Below are positions 45,329-53,631 of a stretch of 64,000 nt of DNA, piece by piece. The notes under the pieces were generated by a model. The model made no database searches and was not told the DNA's origin. It saw only the letters and a list, made by a program, of their open reading frames with translations. Location of the stretch: contig NZ_JH719392.1 of the NCBI RefSeq assembly GCF_000271845.1, positions 1 to 64,000 on the forward strand, in the 5' to 3' direction. Positions within the stretch are counted from its first letter, which is position 1; every line of letters starts with the position of its first letter. This DNA is from Rhizobium leguminosarum bv. trifolii WSM2297. Its GTDB lineage: Bacteria > Pseudomonadota > Alphaproteobacteria > Rhizobiales > Rhizobiaceae. A program made the position numbers and the translations under genes.

Positions 45329-46078
45329 TCAATTGCCCTCCAGCCTGTTTTCGAACATCGTCGAGCGGCGGCCGCGCAATACGATATCGAATTTATAGGC
45401 GCGCGAATCCATCGGAATGGTATTGCCCCAATCGAGCGGCGCGATCAGCTGTTCGATCGCCGCCTTGTCCGGGATGGTGCCGACGATCGGACATTTCCAG
45501 ATCATCGGGTCGCCCTCGAAATACATCTGGGTGATCAGCCGTTGGGCAAAGCCGTGGCCGAAGATCGAGAAATGGATATGGGCGGGGCGCCAGTCGTTGA
45601 CGCCGTTCGGCCAGGGATAGGCGCCGGGCCGCACGGTGCGGAAATGATAGCGGCCTTCCTCGTCGGTGATGGCGCGGCCGCAGCCGCCGAAATTCGGGTC
45701 GATCGCCGCGAGATAGCTTTCCTTTTTGTGGCGATAACGGCCGCCGGCATTGGCCTGCCAGAATTCGACCAGGGCACCGGCAACCGGTTTTGCGCGCTCG
45801 TCAAGCACACGGCCATGGACAATAATGCGCTCGCCGATGGCGCTTTCGCCGGGCTGCGCATAGTTCAGGATGAGGTCATTGTCGAGATCGCCGATCATCG
45901 AATGACCGAAGACCGGGCCCGTCGTTTCGGAGATTGTGCCGTCGAGCGACAGCAGCGCGCGCTGTGGTGCGCGCAGCACCGAGGTTTTGTAGCCGGGGGT
46001 CAGGGCGGGCGCATGCCAGGCGCGGTCGCGGGCGAAGAAGGCGCCGGTCTCGGGCTTTTGGTTGGGTCGTTCGGACAT
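45329..46078 (-). CDS. pcaH: Protocatechuate 3,4-dioxygenase, beta subunit
   Basis: This 249-residue subunit holds the non-heme Fe(III). The four ligands are visible: Tyr115 ('[11 protein letters not shown]'), Tyr154 ('[12 protein letters not shown]'), His167 and His169 ('[13 protein letters not shown]'). It begins 9 bp after pcaC ends. Together with PcaG it forms the ring-cleaving enzyme that follows QuiC in this cluster. Confidence 0.95.
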   Translation of the reverse strand: MSERPNQKPETGAFFARDRAWHAPALTPGYKTSVLRAPQRALLSLDGTISETTGPVFGHSMIGDLDNDLILNYAQPGESAIGERIIVHGRVLDERAKPVAGALVEFWQANAGGRYRHKKESYLAAIDPNFGGCGRAITDEEGRYHFRTVRPGAYPWPNGVNDWRPAHIHFSIFGHGFAQRLITQMYFEGDPMIWKCPIVGTIPDKAAIEQLIAPLDWGNTIPMDSRAYKFDIVLRGRRSTMFENRLEGN

Positions 46079-46087
46079 TTCTCTCCC

Positions 46088-46489
46088 TCAGGCCGCCTTT
46101 TCGGCGTCCATTTGTGCAAAGGCCTGCTTGGCGATCTTGATCGCGTGATTGGCGGCGGGGACGCCGGCATAGATAGCCACATGCAAGAGCGCCTCGCAGA
46201 CATCCTCGCGAGTGGCGCCGGTATTGACGGTGGCGCGCACATGCATGGCGACCTCGTCGTCCTGGCCGAGTGCTGCCAGCAGCGCGATGGTGACGATCGA
46301 GCGCTCGCGCTTGCTCAGCGCCGGGCGCGACCAGACATGGCCCCAGGCGGCTTCGGTAATCAGTTCCTGGAAGGGCCGGTCGAACTCGGTCGCTGCCGCT
46401 GCGGCGCGGTCGACATGGGCGTCGCCGAGCACGGCGCGCCGGGTCACCATGCCCTGTCGGTAGCGTTCGGAGGAGGCGGTCTCTTTCAT
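46088..46489 (-). CDS. pcaC: 4-carboxymuconolactone decarboxylase
   Basis: This 133-residue protein of the CMD/AhpD family has 'RRAVLGDAHVDRAAAAATEF', 'ITEAAWGHVWSRPALSKRER' and 'VTIALLAALGQDDEVAMHVR', with the catalytic His/Glu region in 'HVRATVNTGATREDVCEALL'. The ATG at 46489 overlaps the pcaD stop. It converts 4-carboxymuconolactone to beta-ketoadipate enol-lactone. It is a stand-alone enzyme here, not fused to PcaD as in some bacteria. Confidence 0.94.
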   Translation of the reverse strand: MKETASSERYRQGMVTRRAVLGDAHVDRAAAAATEFDRPFQELITEAAWGHVWSRPALSKRERSIVTIALLAALGQDDEVAMHVRATVNTGATREDVCEALLHVAIYAGVPAANHAIKIAKQAFAQMDAEKAA

Positions 46490-47295
46490 CGGCGGGTTTC
46501 TCCGTGTGGAATAGATGCGAGGAATGCGCGGATGATCGCCGTCAGCGCCTCCGGCTGCTCGACACAGGGAATGTGGGCGCAATCGGGGATGACCTCGTAA
46601 CGGGCGCCCGAGATCAGCTTCGCGGTCGACAGCACCAGATCGGGCGGCGTCGAACCGTCCTGGTCGCCGACGATGCAGATCGTCGGCACAGTGATCCTCT
46701 TCGCCGCCTCGGTGAAATCGGCATCGCGGATCGCTTCGCAGGCGGCGATATAACCCTCGACCGGCTGGCGCGTGAGCATGTTGCAATAGCCTGAATAGGC
46801 GGTGCTCTCGGGTCGGCGGAAGGCCGGCGTGAACCAGCGCTCCATGATGGCGTCGACGATGCTGCCAATGCCGTTTTGCTCGATCGCCGCGATGCGGGCG
46901 TTCCAGCTCTCCGATGTGCCGATCTTATGGGCGGTGTCGCAAAGGATCAAAGCGCGGACGAGATCCGGCCGGCGCTGGTAGAGCGACTGGGCGATCAGGC
47001 CGCCGACGGAAAGCCCGCAAATGACGGCATCCTTGACCGACAACAGATCGAGCAGCCCGGCCAGATCGGTCGCATGGTCCTCGATCGAGGAGGGAAGCTG
47101 GCCGACATCGGACAGGCCGTGTCCGCGCTTGTCGTAAAGCACGATGGCAAATTCGCCGGCAAGCCGCACCACGACGTCGCGCCAGATGCGGAAATCCGTT
47201 CCGAGCGAATTGGTGAAGACGATCACCGGCCGGTCGGCTGGCGCACCGATGACCTGATAATGGATTGTCACGTCGTTGATGCGGGCAAATTGCAC
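46486..47295 (-). CDS. pcaD: 3-oxoadipate enol-lactonase
   Basis: This 269-residue alpha/beta hydrolase has the nucleophile Ser96 in 'CGLSVGGLIAQSL', the oxyanion region 'VFTNSLGTDFRIWRDVV', 'YDKRGHGLSD' and the catalytic His in 'IPDCAHIPCVEQPEAL'. It yields beta-ketoadipate. It is the first gene of pcaDCHGB; its start is about 310 bp from the PcaQ box because a repeat sits in the leader. Confidence 0.93.
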   Translation of the reverse strand: MQFARINDVTIHYQVIGAPADRPVIVFTNSLGTDFRIWRDVVVRLAGEFAIVLYDKRGHGLSDVGQLPSSIEDHATDLAGLLDLLSVKDAVICGLSVGGLIAQSLYQRRPDLVRALILCDTAHKIGTSESWNARIAAIEQNGIGSIVDAIMERWFTPAFRRPESTAYSGYCNMLTRQPVEGYIAACEAIRDADFTEAAKRITVPTICIVGDQDGSTPPDLVLSTAKLISGARYEVIPDCAHIPCVEQPEALTAIIRAFLASIPHGETRR

Positions 47296-47379
47296 GTCCG
47301 TTTCCTCCTCACGTCAATTCAGCTGGAGGCCGCCATTGATCTGCGCGGCCCTTTACTCCTCCGCCGTGCTCGGCCACCG

Positions 47380-47520
47380 CTGTAGCCCCTCGTCCGCCTG
47401 CCGCCACCTCTGCCTCGGTCGAAAGGGGATATGCCGCAACGGCTCCCTCAACCTCGACGCCGCGTTTGGCGCTTCCCCTCGCCCCGCGGGGAGAGTCAGG
47501 GTGAGGGGGCAGCTACAATG
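47380..47520. repeat. RIME-like palindromic intergenic repeat (copy 4)
   Basis: CCCTCGTCCGCCTGCCGCCACC, then a CCCCTCGCCCCGCGGGGAGAG hairpin followed by TCAGGGTGAGGGGG, are the same elements as copies 2 and 3. It lies between pcaD and the PcaQ box, so it would be part of the pcaD leader RNA. Confidence 0.7.
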
Positions 47521-47605
47521 TTCATCCGATGAATCAGGGCAGCATTCCCACCGCGAAATTGAATGGTTGATCCGGTTAAGTAAAATGATATTTTTCGGCT
47601 TTTCG

Positions 47606-47621
47606 ATAACCTTGGAGTTAT
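47606..47621. promoter_or_regulatory. PcaQ operator in the pcaD-pcaQ intergenic region
   Basis: ATAACC-TTGG-AGTTAT is a near-palindrome close to the ATAACC-N4-GGTTAA motif reported for PcaQ of Sinorhizobium meliloti. It overlaps an ATG at 47620, which argues that pcaQ starts at 47629. It is the only such site seen in the interval. Confidence 0.7.
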
Positions 47622-47628
47622 GGGAGCA

Positions 47629-48546
47629 ATGATCGACAGCCGCGTCAAGTTTCGCCATCTGCAAACCTTTGTCGAGGTGGCGCGGCAAAAGAGTGTGATG
47701 AAGGCGGCCGAGTTACTGCATGTCAGCCAGCCGGCGGTGACGAAGACGATCCGCGAGCTGGAACAGGCGCTTGGTGTAGCCGTCTTCGAGCGCGACGGCC
47801 GCGGCATCAAGATCACCCGTTACGGCGAGGTCTTCCTGCGTCATGCCGGAGCGGCGCTGACGGCGCTACGCCAGGGGCTGGATTCTGTCTCGCAGGAGCA
47901 GTTCGCCGACGCGCCGCCGATCCGCATCGGCGCGCTGCCAACGGTGTCGTCGCGCATCATGCCACGGGCGATGGAACTCTTCCTCAAGGAGCGGACCTGG
48001 AGCCGGGTGAAAATCGTCACCGGCGAGAACGCCGTGCTGCTGGAGCAGCTGCGTGTCGGCGATCTCGACGTGGTCGTCGGCCGCCTGGCCGGTGCCGAGA
48101 AGATGGCGGGCTTTTCCTTCGAGCATCTTTATTCCGAGCAGGTGGTGTTTGCGGTGCGCGCCGGCCATCCACTGCTCGACGGCCGGCAATCGCTGTTTTC
48201 AGGCTTCGGCGACTATATGGTGCTGATGCCGACGCGGGGTTCAATTATCCGGCCGGTGGTGGAAAACTTCCTCATCGCCAACGGCGTCTCCAGCCTGCCG
48301 AACCAGATCGAGACGGTCTCCGATTCCTTCGGTCGCGCCTTCCTTCGCTCAAGCGACGCGATCTGGATCATTTCCAACGGCGTGGTGGCCGCCGATGTCG
48401 CCGACGAACGCCTGGCGCTGCTGCCGGTCGATACCGGCGAGACCCGGGGGCCGGTCGGCTTGACGATGCGTGCCGATGCAGTGCCGTCTGTGCCGCAATC
48501 GATCCTGATGCAGACGATCCGCGAGGCGGCAGCGGAGATTTCCTGA
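47629..48546 (+). CDS. pcaQ: LysR-type activator of the pca operon
   Basis: This 305-residue protein has the LysR winged helix ('FRHLQTFVEVARQKSVMKAA', 'VSQPAVTKTIRELEQALGVA') and the effector domain that in PcaQ senses pathway lactones ('RIGALPTVSSRIMPRAMELF'). It is divergent from pcaD, as in other rhizobia. The start at 47629 is preferred to 47620 because the latter lies in the operator. Confidence 0.92.
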   Translation: MIDSRVKFRHLQTFVEVARQKSVMKAAELLHVSQPAVTKTIRELEQALGVAVFERDGRGIKITRYGEVFLRHAGAALTALRQGLDSVSQEQFADAPPIRIGALPTVSSRIMPRAMELFLKERTWSRVKIVTGENAVLLEQLRVGDLDVVVGRLAGAEKMAGFSFEHLYSEQVVFAVRAGHPLLDGRQSLFSGFGDYMVLMPTRGSIIRPVVENFLIANGVSSLPNQIETVSDSFGRAFLRSSDAIWIISNGVVAADVADERLALLPVDTGETRGPVGLTMRADAVPSVPQSILMQTIREAAAEIS

Positions 48547-48618
48547 GAGCTCGGGGATCTACTCTCCTTGTAAAACGCCCAGATTTGGACTATGTCTAAT
48601 TCAAGACGGGAGATTTTG

Positions 48619-49143
48619 ATGCAGCATGCACGACGCAGGGAACAACGGGAAAGCCAGGGGCCACAGCGGCTCGAGACCGAACGATTTGCGCCGGCGAACC
48701 GCAAAAGGTTGAGCGCACCGGCGTTGCGAACCTTCCTGGCGATCGCCGATCTTTGGGGCTTAAGCGAAGAGCAGCGACTGCTGGTGCTCGGCTATCCCTC
48801 CCGGTCGACCTATCACAGTTGGGCCAAGCAGGCGCGCGAGCACGGAGCATTCACCCTGGATGTCGATACGCTGACCCGGATCTCTGCGGTGCTCGGTATC
48901 CATCAGGCGCTCGGCGTGCTTTTTTCCGACGAACACGCCGGCGTCGCCTGGCTGCGCATGCCGCATCAGGCGCCGGTTTTCGGCGGGCATCCGCCGCTTG
49001 ACGTCGCGACCAACGGAACCCAGGACGGGTTGATGACCGTCCGCCGCTTTCTCGATGGCGCCAGAGGCGGTGTCTATATGCAGCCGAATGTGCTCGACGA
49101 AGCGTTCACGCCTTACGAAGATACGGACATCGTCTTCCGGTGA
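48619..49143 (+). CDS. Xre/MbcA/ParS-type antitoxin
   Basis: This 174-residue protein has an N-terminal part with 'LSAPALRTFLAIADLWGLSE' and 'YPSRSTYHSWAKQAREHGAF' and a C-terminal part ending 'YMQPNVLDEAFTPYEDTDIV'. This is the plan of the antitoxins paired with RES toxins (MbcA/ParS; 'LLVLGYP..STYHSW' is the helix-turn-helix). It overlaps the toxin gene (GTGA). The start at 48619 is preferred for GGGAGA six bases upstream. Confidence 0.82.
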   Translation: MQHARRREQRESQGPQRLETERFAPANRKRLSAPALRTFLAIADLWGLSEEQRLLVLGYPSRSTYHSWAKQAREHGAFTLDVDTLTRISAVLGIHQALGVLFSDEHAGVAWLRMPHQAPVFGGHPPLDVATNGTQDGLMTVRRFLDGARGGVYMQPNVLDEAFTPYEDTDIVFR

Positions 49144-49811
49144 ACGACCGTTTTACAGAGGCGCCGCGCCCGTCCCACCGGCTGATCCCCTCGCAATTTC
49201 CGCCGATCGGTCTCTTCGACACGGTGGCGAGGGCGTCCGATCTCGAAGCGGTGATGGAACTCGTCGGCTGGACCAACGACCGTCTTGTCGCCGACCGCAT
49301 CCGGCGGCTTCCCGAGCATGAATGGGTTTTCGGCGTGCCGAACGCCAGCATCGTCATGGCGGCTTTCCTGCATGTCGCCCCCGGCGGCATGCGCTTCAAC
49401 GGTCCCGATCTCGGCGCCTGGTATGGCGCCGACAATCTGAAGACCGCCGCCGCCGAGGTCGGGCATCACCTCCGGCGCGAGGTCTTGGCCCGCGGGGTGG
49501 CGACGATGGCGCGAACCTACCGAAGCTATTCGGCTACGCTGATGGGCGATTATCTCGATATTCGCGGCGAGCAGAGGCTGCGGCCCGATGTCTATGACGG
49601 TACCAGCTATACGGCCTCGCAGGTGCTGGGCGAACAGGTTCGTTCGAGCGGCGGCGCCGGCATCCTCTATGACAGTGTGCGGTTGAGAGGCGGGGTCAAC
49701 ATCGCCGCGCACCGGCCGAAGAACATTCGCGACGTGGTCCAGGCCGACCACTTCGAAATCTCCGTTTTCGCCGCCGACCGGCGCATCGATGTCAGGAAGC
49801 TTGCCGCCTAG
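49140..49811 (+). CDS. RES-domain NAD+-degrading toxin
   Basis: This 223-residue protein has the RES-domain motifs: an early 'RLIPSQFPPIGLFDTVA' with the conserved Arg, 'GAWYGADNLKTAAAEVGHHL' with Tyr and Glu, and a late Ser in 'AGILYDSVRLRGGVNIAAHR'. RES toxins deplete NAD+ by phosphorolysis or hydrolysis. It starts with GTG inside the antitoxin stop codon, the usual arrangement for Xre/RES modules. Confidence 0.85.
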   Translation: MNDRFTEAPRPSHRLIPSQFPPIGLFDTVARASDLEAVMELVGWTNDRLVADRIRRLPEHEWVFGVPNASIVMAAFLHVAPGGMRFNGPDLGAWYGADNLKTAAAEVGHHLRREVLARGVATMARTYRSYSATLMGDYLDIRGEQRLRPDVYDGTSYTASQVLGEQVRSSGGAGILYDSVRLRGGVNIAAHRPKNIRDVVQADHFEISVFAADRRIDVRKLAA

Positions 49812-50446
49812 ATGGCGAGCCGCTCGGCCCACGCCTTTGCCGTCTTCGCCATCGTGGCGAGGTGATCGGCAGCGGAGAAGCCGGAGATTTTCTTGCGCGG
49901 CTTTAGGTCGTGATCGCCGTCTTCGAGCCAGAGGATCTCGATCTTGTCGGAGAGATTGTAGCCCGGAACCTCGTCCCGCGTGCCGAATTCATCGCGTGTT
50001 CCCTGGCAGATCAGCGCGGGCGTCGCGAGGCCCTTGAGGTGAGCGGTGCGCAGCTTTTCCGGCTGGCCGGGCGGATGGAAGGGATAGCCGAGGCAGAGGA
50101 GGCCGGCGATCTTCCCCTGACGATGGAGATCGTCGGCGATCATGCTGGCAACCCGGCCGCCCATCGACTTGCCGCCGAGGATCAGAGGCCCGCTCGCGTC
50201 AAGTTCGGCAATGGCCGCCTCATATTCTGGATTGAGCGTTTCGGCCCGCGGCGGCGGCTTGCGACCTCCGCTGCGGCGAGCGGCCATATAGGCGAATTCG
50301 AAACGGGCAACGCGGAAACCGACGGCGGCGAGCGCCTCTGCCGCTGAGGTCATCGAGGCCGAATCCATCGGCGCGCCGGCGCCATGCGCAAGCAGGATCG
50401 TGAAGCGCGCATTCTCGGGCCCCTGGAGCAGAAATCTCTCAGACAT
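49808..50446 (-). CDS. Alpha/beta hydrolase (KANL3/Tex30-like)
   Basis: This 212-residue protein has 'ILLAHGAGAPMDSASMTSAA', the nucleophile elbow 'LILGGKSMGGRVASMIADDL' (GKSMGG), 'LCLGYPFHPPGQPEKLRTAH' and a late His in 'LEDGDHDLKPRKK'. This is the Tex30/dienelactone-hydrolase-like branch. Its substrate is unknown. It overlaps the RES toxin by four bases at its 3' end. Confidence 0.8.
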   Translation of the reverse strand: MSERFLLQGPENARFTILLAHGAGAPMDSASMTSAAEALAAVGFRVARFEFAYMAARRSGGRKPPPRAETLNPEYEAAIAELDASGPLILGGKSMGGRVASMIADDLHRQGKIAGLLCLGYPFHPPGQPEKLRTAHLKGLATPALICQGTRDEFGTRDEVPGYNLSDKIEILWLEDGDHDLKPRKKISGFSAADHLATMAKTAKAWAERLAI

Positions 50447-50516
50447 CGTCGATCCTCCATCCCGTCATCGGAACCATGTCGGCATCCGTGACTTTTTCCT
50501 CGAAAGGAGACGGACA

Positions 50517-50699
50517 ATGTCGACGAATGACGAAAACGTAAAGCCCGAACAGCGCCGCCCCAAGGATGTCGGAACCGTTCCGGAAAAACCGGAGCCCGCT
50601 GACGAAGAATCCATGGCGACACCGGTCGTGCAGCCGGGCGGCGTCAAGGACAAGAGTGAGCGGCCGGTGGTCAATCCGGTGACTGGCGTCGCCTTCTAG
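50517..50699 (+). CDS. Small charged protein of unknown function
   Basis: These 60 codons have an AAGGAG about seven bases upstream of the ATG and a stop at 50697. The protein is rich in Pro, Glu, Lys and Asp ('VKPEQRRPKDVGTVPEKPEP') and without hydrophobic segments, so probably disordered. I do not recognise the family. The good ribosome site and the lack of overlap with another gene support it. Confidence 0.55.
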   Translation: MSTNDENVKPEQRRPKDVGTVPEKPEPADEESMATPVVQPGGVKDKSERPVVNPVTGVAF

Positions 50700-50730
50700 C
50701 GGCTGACCGGAACTATCCTGCAGAACGGCC

Positions 50731-50760
50731 CTTGAAACCGCGTCGCAAAAGGTACATATA
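50731..50760 (+). promoter_or_regulatory. Sigma-70-type promoter for the candidate sRNA
   Basis: CTTGAA (50731-50736) and CATATA (50755-50760) are 18 bases apart and close to the CTTGAC/CTATAT consensus used by alphaproteobacterial housekeeping sigma factor. They lie 30 bp after the stop of the small protein gene. No start codon with a ribosome site follows. Confidence 0.5.
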
Positions 50761-50766
50761 CCGGCC

Positions 50767-50866
50767 CTGCCTGAAAAACGGATGCGCGCGGTATCGACGC
50801 CGTCGAACTGTTCGCTGTCCGACAGGATAAGGGCGCTCCCCGCAAGGGTCGAGCGCCCTTTTTGTT
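50767..50866 (+). ncRNA. Candidate small RNA of about 100 nt
   Basis: A promoter-like pair ends at 50760 and a strong terminator hairpin ends near 50866, leaving a transcript of about 100 nt with no good reading frame. The family is not recognised. An alternative is that the terminator belongs to the small protein gene 130 bp upstream. Confidence 0.45.
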
Positions 50867-50868
50867 TT
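50829..50868 (+). terminator. Rho-independent terminator
   Basis: AAGGGCGCTC (50829-50838) pairs with GAGCGCCCTT (50851-50860), 10 bp of stem with a 12-base loop, followed by TTTGTTTT. The rest of 50869-51143 is non-coding. It holds a GCATATTTTATG element at 50986 and an inverted repeat GGAATCCCGA/TCGGGATTCC (51027-51058) past the end of the LysR gene; that hairpin has no T-run. Confidence 0.8.
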
Positions 50869-51143
50869 CCGGACATCGCCTCAGATCAAGGCGTTGGTCT
50901 TGTGGTAACGGCGATCGCGAGGAACTCCCACCATGATCTATAAGCACTTCGGATTCCCGCACTTGGCTGCGGCGTTGAAATTATTGCATATTTTATGTGA
51001 ATCGGCCTGAAAAGGCGGCGAATTTCGGAATCCCGAAGCGGAGGAATATCGGGATTCCTATATGTGGGATTCTTACTGCCGCCGCATTTTTCGCGCCGCC
51101 GCCGTGCTTGGCAAAGAATGGCATCCAGTTCCAGTGAGAGCGT

Positions 51144-52043
51144 CTATCGCATCTCCCGCGTGCTCACCGTCAGAAAATCGATGAAAGTGCGGACCTTGGC
51201 CGAGAGATATTTGCGGCTCGGATAGACTGCGTAAAGTGTGCTGTTGAAGCCGAGCATAATTGCCGGAAGCACAATCTCCAGCCGACCCGCTTCGATATCC
51301 TGGTCCGCCATCCATTTCGGCAGGAAGGCGAGGCCCATACCCCGCAGCGCCGCCAAGTGCATGATTGTCTCGTTGTCGCTCAGCATCACGGTGCGGAATG
51401 TGATCTTGTGCGGTCCGTCCGGACCGTCCAGCGATATGCTTTCCCCGAAGTTGACGGCAGAGTAGCGAAGCAGAGCGTGGCCGTTGAGATCGGCGACATT
51501 CTCGGGGCGCCCCGTTCGCCTCAGGTAATCCGGCGAGGCCATGAGGCGGAACTGCACATTCGTCAGCGGGCGGGCGACGAGGCCCGGATCGAGCCGGTCG
51601 TGCGCGGTTGCCCGCAGAGCAAGGTCGAAACCTTCGTCAACCAGATTGACCAGCCGGCCGCTGAGGTCCACGTCCAGGCAGACGTCGGGATAGCGCCGAT
51701 TATACTCTGCCAGCATGTCGGCAAAATAGCTGGTTGCCGCCCAAACCGGCGCGCTCAATTTCAGGGTCCCACGAGGCGCCACCGTTACATTGCCGATGGC
51801 GTCTTCCACCTCGTCCAGCCGTTCGAGCATCTCCTTGGTCTGGTTGAAATAAAGCCGCCCGGTTTCCGTCAGGCTGACGTGGCGGCTGGTTCGGTTGAGC
51901 AGCCGCGTGCCCAGCCGGTTCTCGAGCTGCATCACATGCTTGCTCGCCATCGCTGGTGAGATGCCAAGGCGATCGGCGGCAGCGGTGAAGCTTTTCAATT
52001 CGGCGACGGTGCAAAACACCCGCAGGCTGGTCAACGTGTCCAT
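51144..52043 (-). CDS. LysR-family regulator, divergent from the dioxygenase
   Basis: This 299-residue protein has the LysR winged helix 'MDTLTSLRVFCTVAELKSFT' with 'AADRLGISPAMASKHVMQLE' and an effector domain of the CrgA/DsdC-like branch ('GTLKLSAPVWAATSYFADML', 'FDLALRATAHDRLDPGLVAR'). It is divergent from a dioxygenase-DoxX-oxidoreductase set and most likely controls it. A perfect palindrome at 52085 lies in the shared promoter. Confidence 0.9.
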   Translation of the reverse strand: MDTLTSLRVFCTVAELKSFTAAADRLGISPAMASKHVMQLENRLGTRLLNRTSRHVSLTETGRLYFNQTKEMLERLDEVEDAIGNVTVAPRGTLKLSAPVWAATSYFADMLAEYNRRYPDVCLDVDLSGRLVNLVDEGFDLALRATAHDRLDPGLVARPLTNVQFRLMASPDYLRRTGRPENVADLNGHALLRYSAVNFGESISLDGPDGPHKITFRTVMLSDNETIMHLAALRGMGLAFLPKWMADQDIEAGRLEIVLPAIMLGFNSTLYAVYPSRKYLSAKVRTFIDFLTVSTREMR

Positions 52044-52084
52044 CGATCATCAACATCCAGGAAATGGTTCTTCAATATCGGCTA

Positions 52085-52096
52085 CATTGATCAATG
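52085..52096. promoter_or_regulatory. Palindrome in the LysR/dioxygenase promoter
   Basis: CATTGATCAATG is a perfect 12-bp palindrome with a T-N-A-type core fitting a LysR operator. It lies 42 bp from the LysR start and 85 bp from the dioxygenase start. Confidence 0.45.
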
Positions 52097-52180
52097 CTCG
52101 AGAAAAAATCAAAGTCTTCCGCAACAGGATCCTCGAAAGCCCCGCCGACACGCGCGGCTATGTTGTGAAGGACACACCCG

Positions 52181-53029
52181 GTGACAGTTTCTCGACTTCC
52201 AACCTATTTCGTCAGCCACGGCGGCGGCCCCTGGCCCTACATGACGGGCGAATTCCGCCGCAACTTCGATGTGCTCGAAAGGTCGCTGGTCGACATGCGC
52301 GCCGAACTCGGTGGCACGCCGAAGGCGATCCTAATGGTCTCGGGTCACTGGGAAGAAAAAGGTTTTGCCATCTCGTCGGGCGTCAAGCCGGGCATGGTCT
52401 ACGATTATCACGGCTTTCCGGAACACCTCTATCACATCACCTATGATGCCCCCGGTTCGCCAGAGCTCGCAAACCGCGTGCAGCAGCTGCTACGCGTCAG
52501 CGGCATCGAAGCGGCGCTCGATCCGACGCGCGGTTACGATCACGGCACTTTCAGCATCATGAAGCCGCTCTATCCCGAAGAGAACATCCCTGTCGTGCAG
52601 CTTTCGATGGATATGGGTTACGATCCGGCGCTGCATTTAAGGGTCGGCCGGGCGCTCGCACCCCTGCGTGACGAAGGCGTCCTGATCATCGGCAGCGGCC
52701 TCAGCTATCACAATCTGTCGGCCATGCGCGGCACGGGCGGATACGAGCCGTCTCGCCGGTTCGACGCCTGGCTTCAGGAAACCCTGGTGCACGCGCCATC
52801 CAACGAGCGCACCGAGCGGCTGATTGCGTGGGAGCAGGCGCCGGCCGCCCGGGCGGCGCATCCGCGCGAAGACCACCTCATCCCGCTGTTGGTGGTGGTC
52901 GGCGCTGCCGAGAACGAACCGGGTGTGACCACCTATCATCAGAAAGACTTCGCGGGCGGGCTCACCGCATCGAGCTTCCGTTTCGGTCACGCCCCCTCAG
53001 CCATGCCGTCGAACGGCGACCCGCAATGA
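52181..53029 (+). CDS. DODA/LigB-type class III extradiol dioxygenase family protein
   Basis: This 282-residue protein has the N-terminal 'PTYFVSHGGGPWPYM' with the first iron/zinc His, 'ILMVSGHWEEKGFAISSG', 'GYDHGTFSIMKPLYPEENIP' and 'VLIIGSGLSYHNLSAM', the pattern of the YgiD/DODA family. Members cleave catechol-type rings, but many have no known substrate. It begins with GTG at 52181. DoxX and a quinone-oxidoreductase follow on the same strand. Confidence 0.87.
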   Translation: MTVSRLPTYFVSHGGGPWPYMTGEFRRNFDVLERSLVDMRAELGGTPKAILMVSGHWEEKGFAISSGVKPGMVYDYHGFPEHLYHITYDAPGSPELANRVQQLLRVSGIEAALDPTRGYDHGTFSIMKPLYPEENIPVVQLSMDMGYDPALHLRVGRALAPLRDEGVLIIGSGLSYHNLSAMRGTGGYEPSRRFDAWLQETLVHAPSNERTERLIAWEQAPAARAAHPREDHLIPLLVVVGAAENEPGVTTYHQKDFAGGLTASSFRFGHAPSAMPSNGDPQ

Positions 53030-53142
53030 CCAGCGGAAACTCCGGGCCGATTTCGCAGGGCGATAAGGCTGGAAAGAAACCAGGAACTCAAGAAGGCGGC
53101 CCCCGCCGCCTGATCTCTCTCATCAACCTCTGGAGAATCTCG

Positions 53143-53541
53143 ATGACCGATACCGGTAAATGGAGGCCATATGTCCTCGCCCTTCTGCGCATCATGGCGG
53201 CCCTTCTCTTCCTCGAACACGCGACCATGAAGTTTCTGCAGTTTCCGGGCCCGATTCAAGGCGTACCCTATCCGCTGCCCGCCATCATGCTGGTGGCCGG
53301 GGCAATCGAGGTGATCACCTCGGCTCTGATGCTCGTCGGATTTCAAACGCGCATCGCAGCATTCATCGCTTCCGGCGAAATGGCCGCCGCCTACTTCATG
53401 GGCCATATGCCCTATGGCTTCTGGCCCGCGCTGAACATGGGTGAAGGCGCGATCCTGTTCTGCTTCATCTTCCTCTACATCGCCTTTGCCGGCGGCGGAG
53501 CCTGGACGCTCGACAATGCTCGTCGGCCCTCCACGGCCTGA
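53143..53541 (+). CDS. DoxX-family membrane protein
   Basis: This 132-residue protein has four hydrophobic helices ('LALLRIMAALLFLEHATMKF', 'PAIMLVAGAIEVITSALMLV', then a loop with 'YFMGHMPYGFWPALNMGEGA' and a last helix 'ILFCFIFLYIAF'). This is the DoxX/TQO small-subunit-like plan. TGGAGA lies before the ATG at 53143. It is in line with the dioxygenase gene (113-bp gap). Confidence 0.87.
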   Translation: MTDTGKWRPYVLALLRIMAALLFLEHATMKFLQFPGPIQGVPYPLPAIMLVAGAIEVITSALMLVGFQTRIAAFIASGEMAAAYFMGHMPYGFWPALNMGEGAILFCFIFLYIAFAGGGAWTLDNARRPSTA

Positions 53542-53631
53542 GGCGGCGCCAGCCGGAAACCGGCCTATGCCTGGCTGCCGAGCGGCAGCCGGCAGCAGCA
53601 CAAATAAGACGATCAATTCTGGAGACGCGCA

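Noticed and set aside
51027..51058. Inverted repeat GGAATCCCGA/TCGGGATTCC as a terminator of the LysR gene
   Set aside because: No T-run follows on the minus strand; it is left as an unassigned hairpin.
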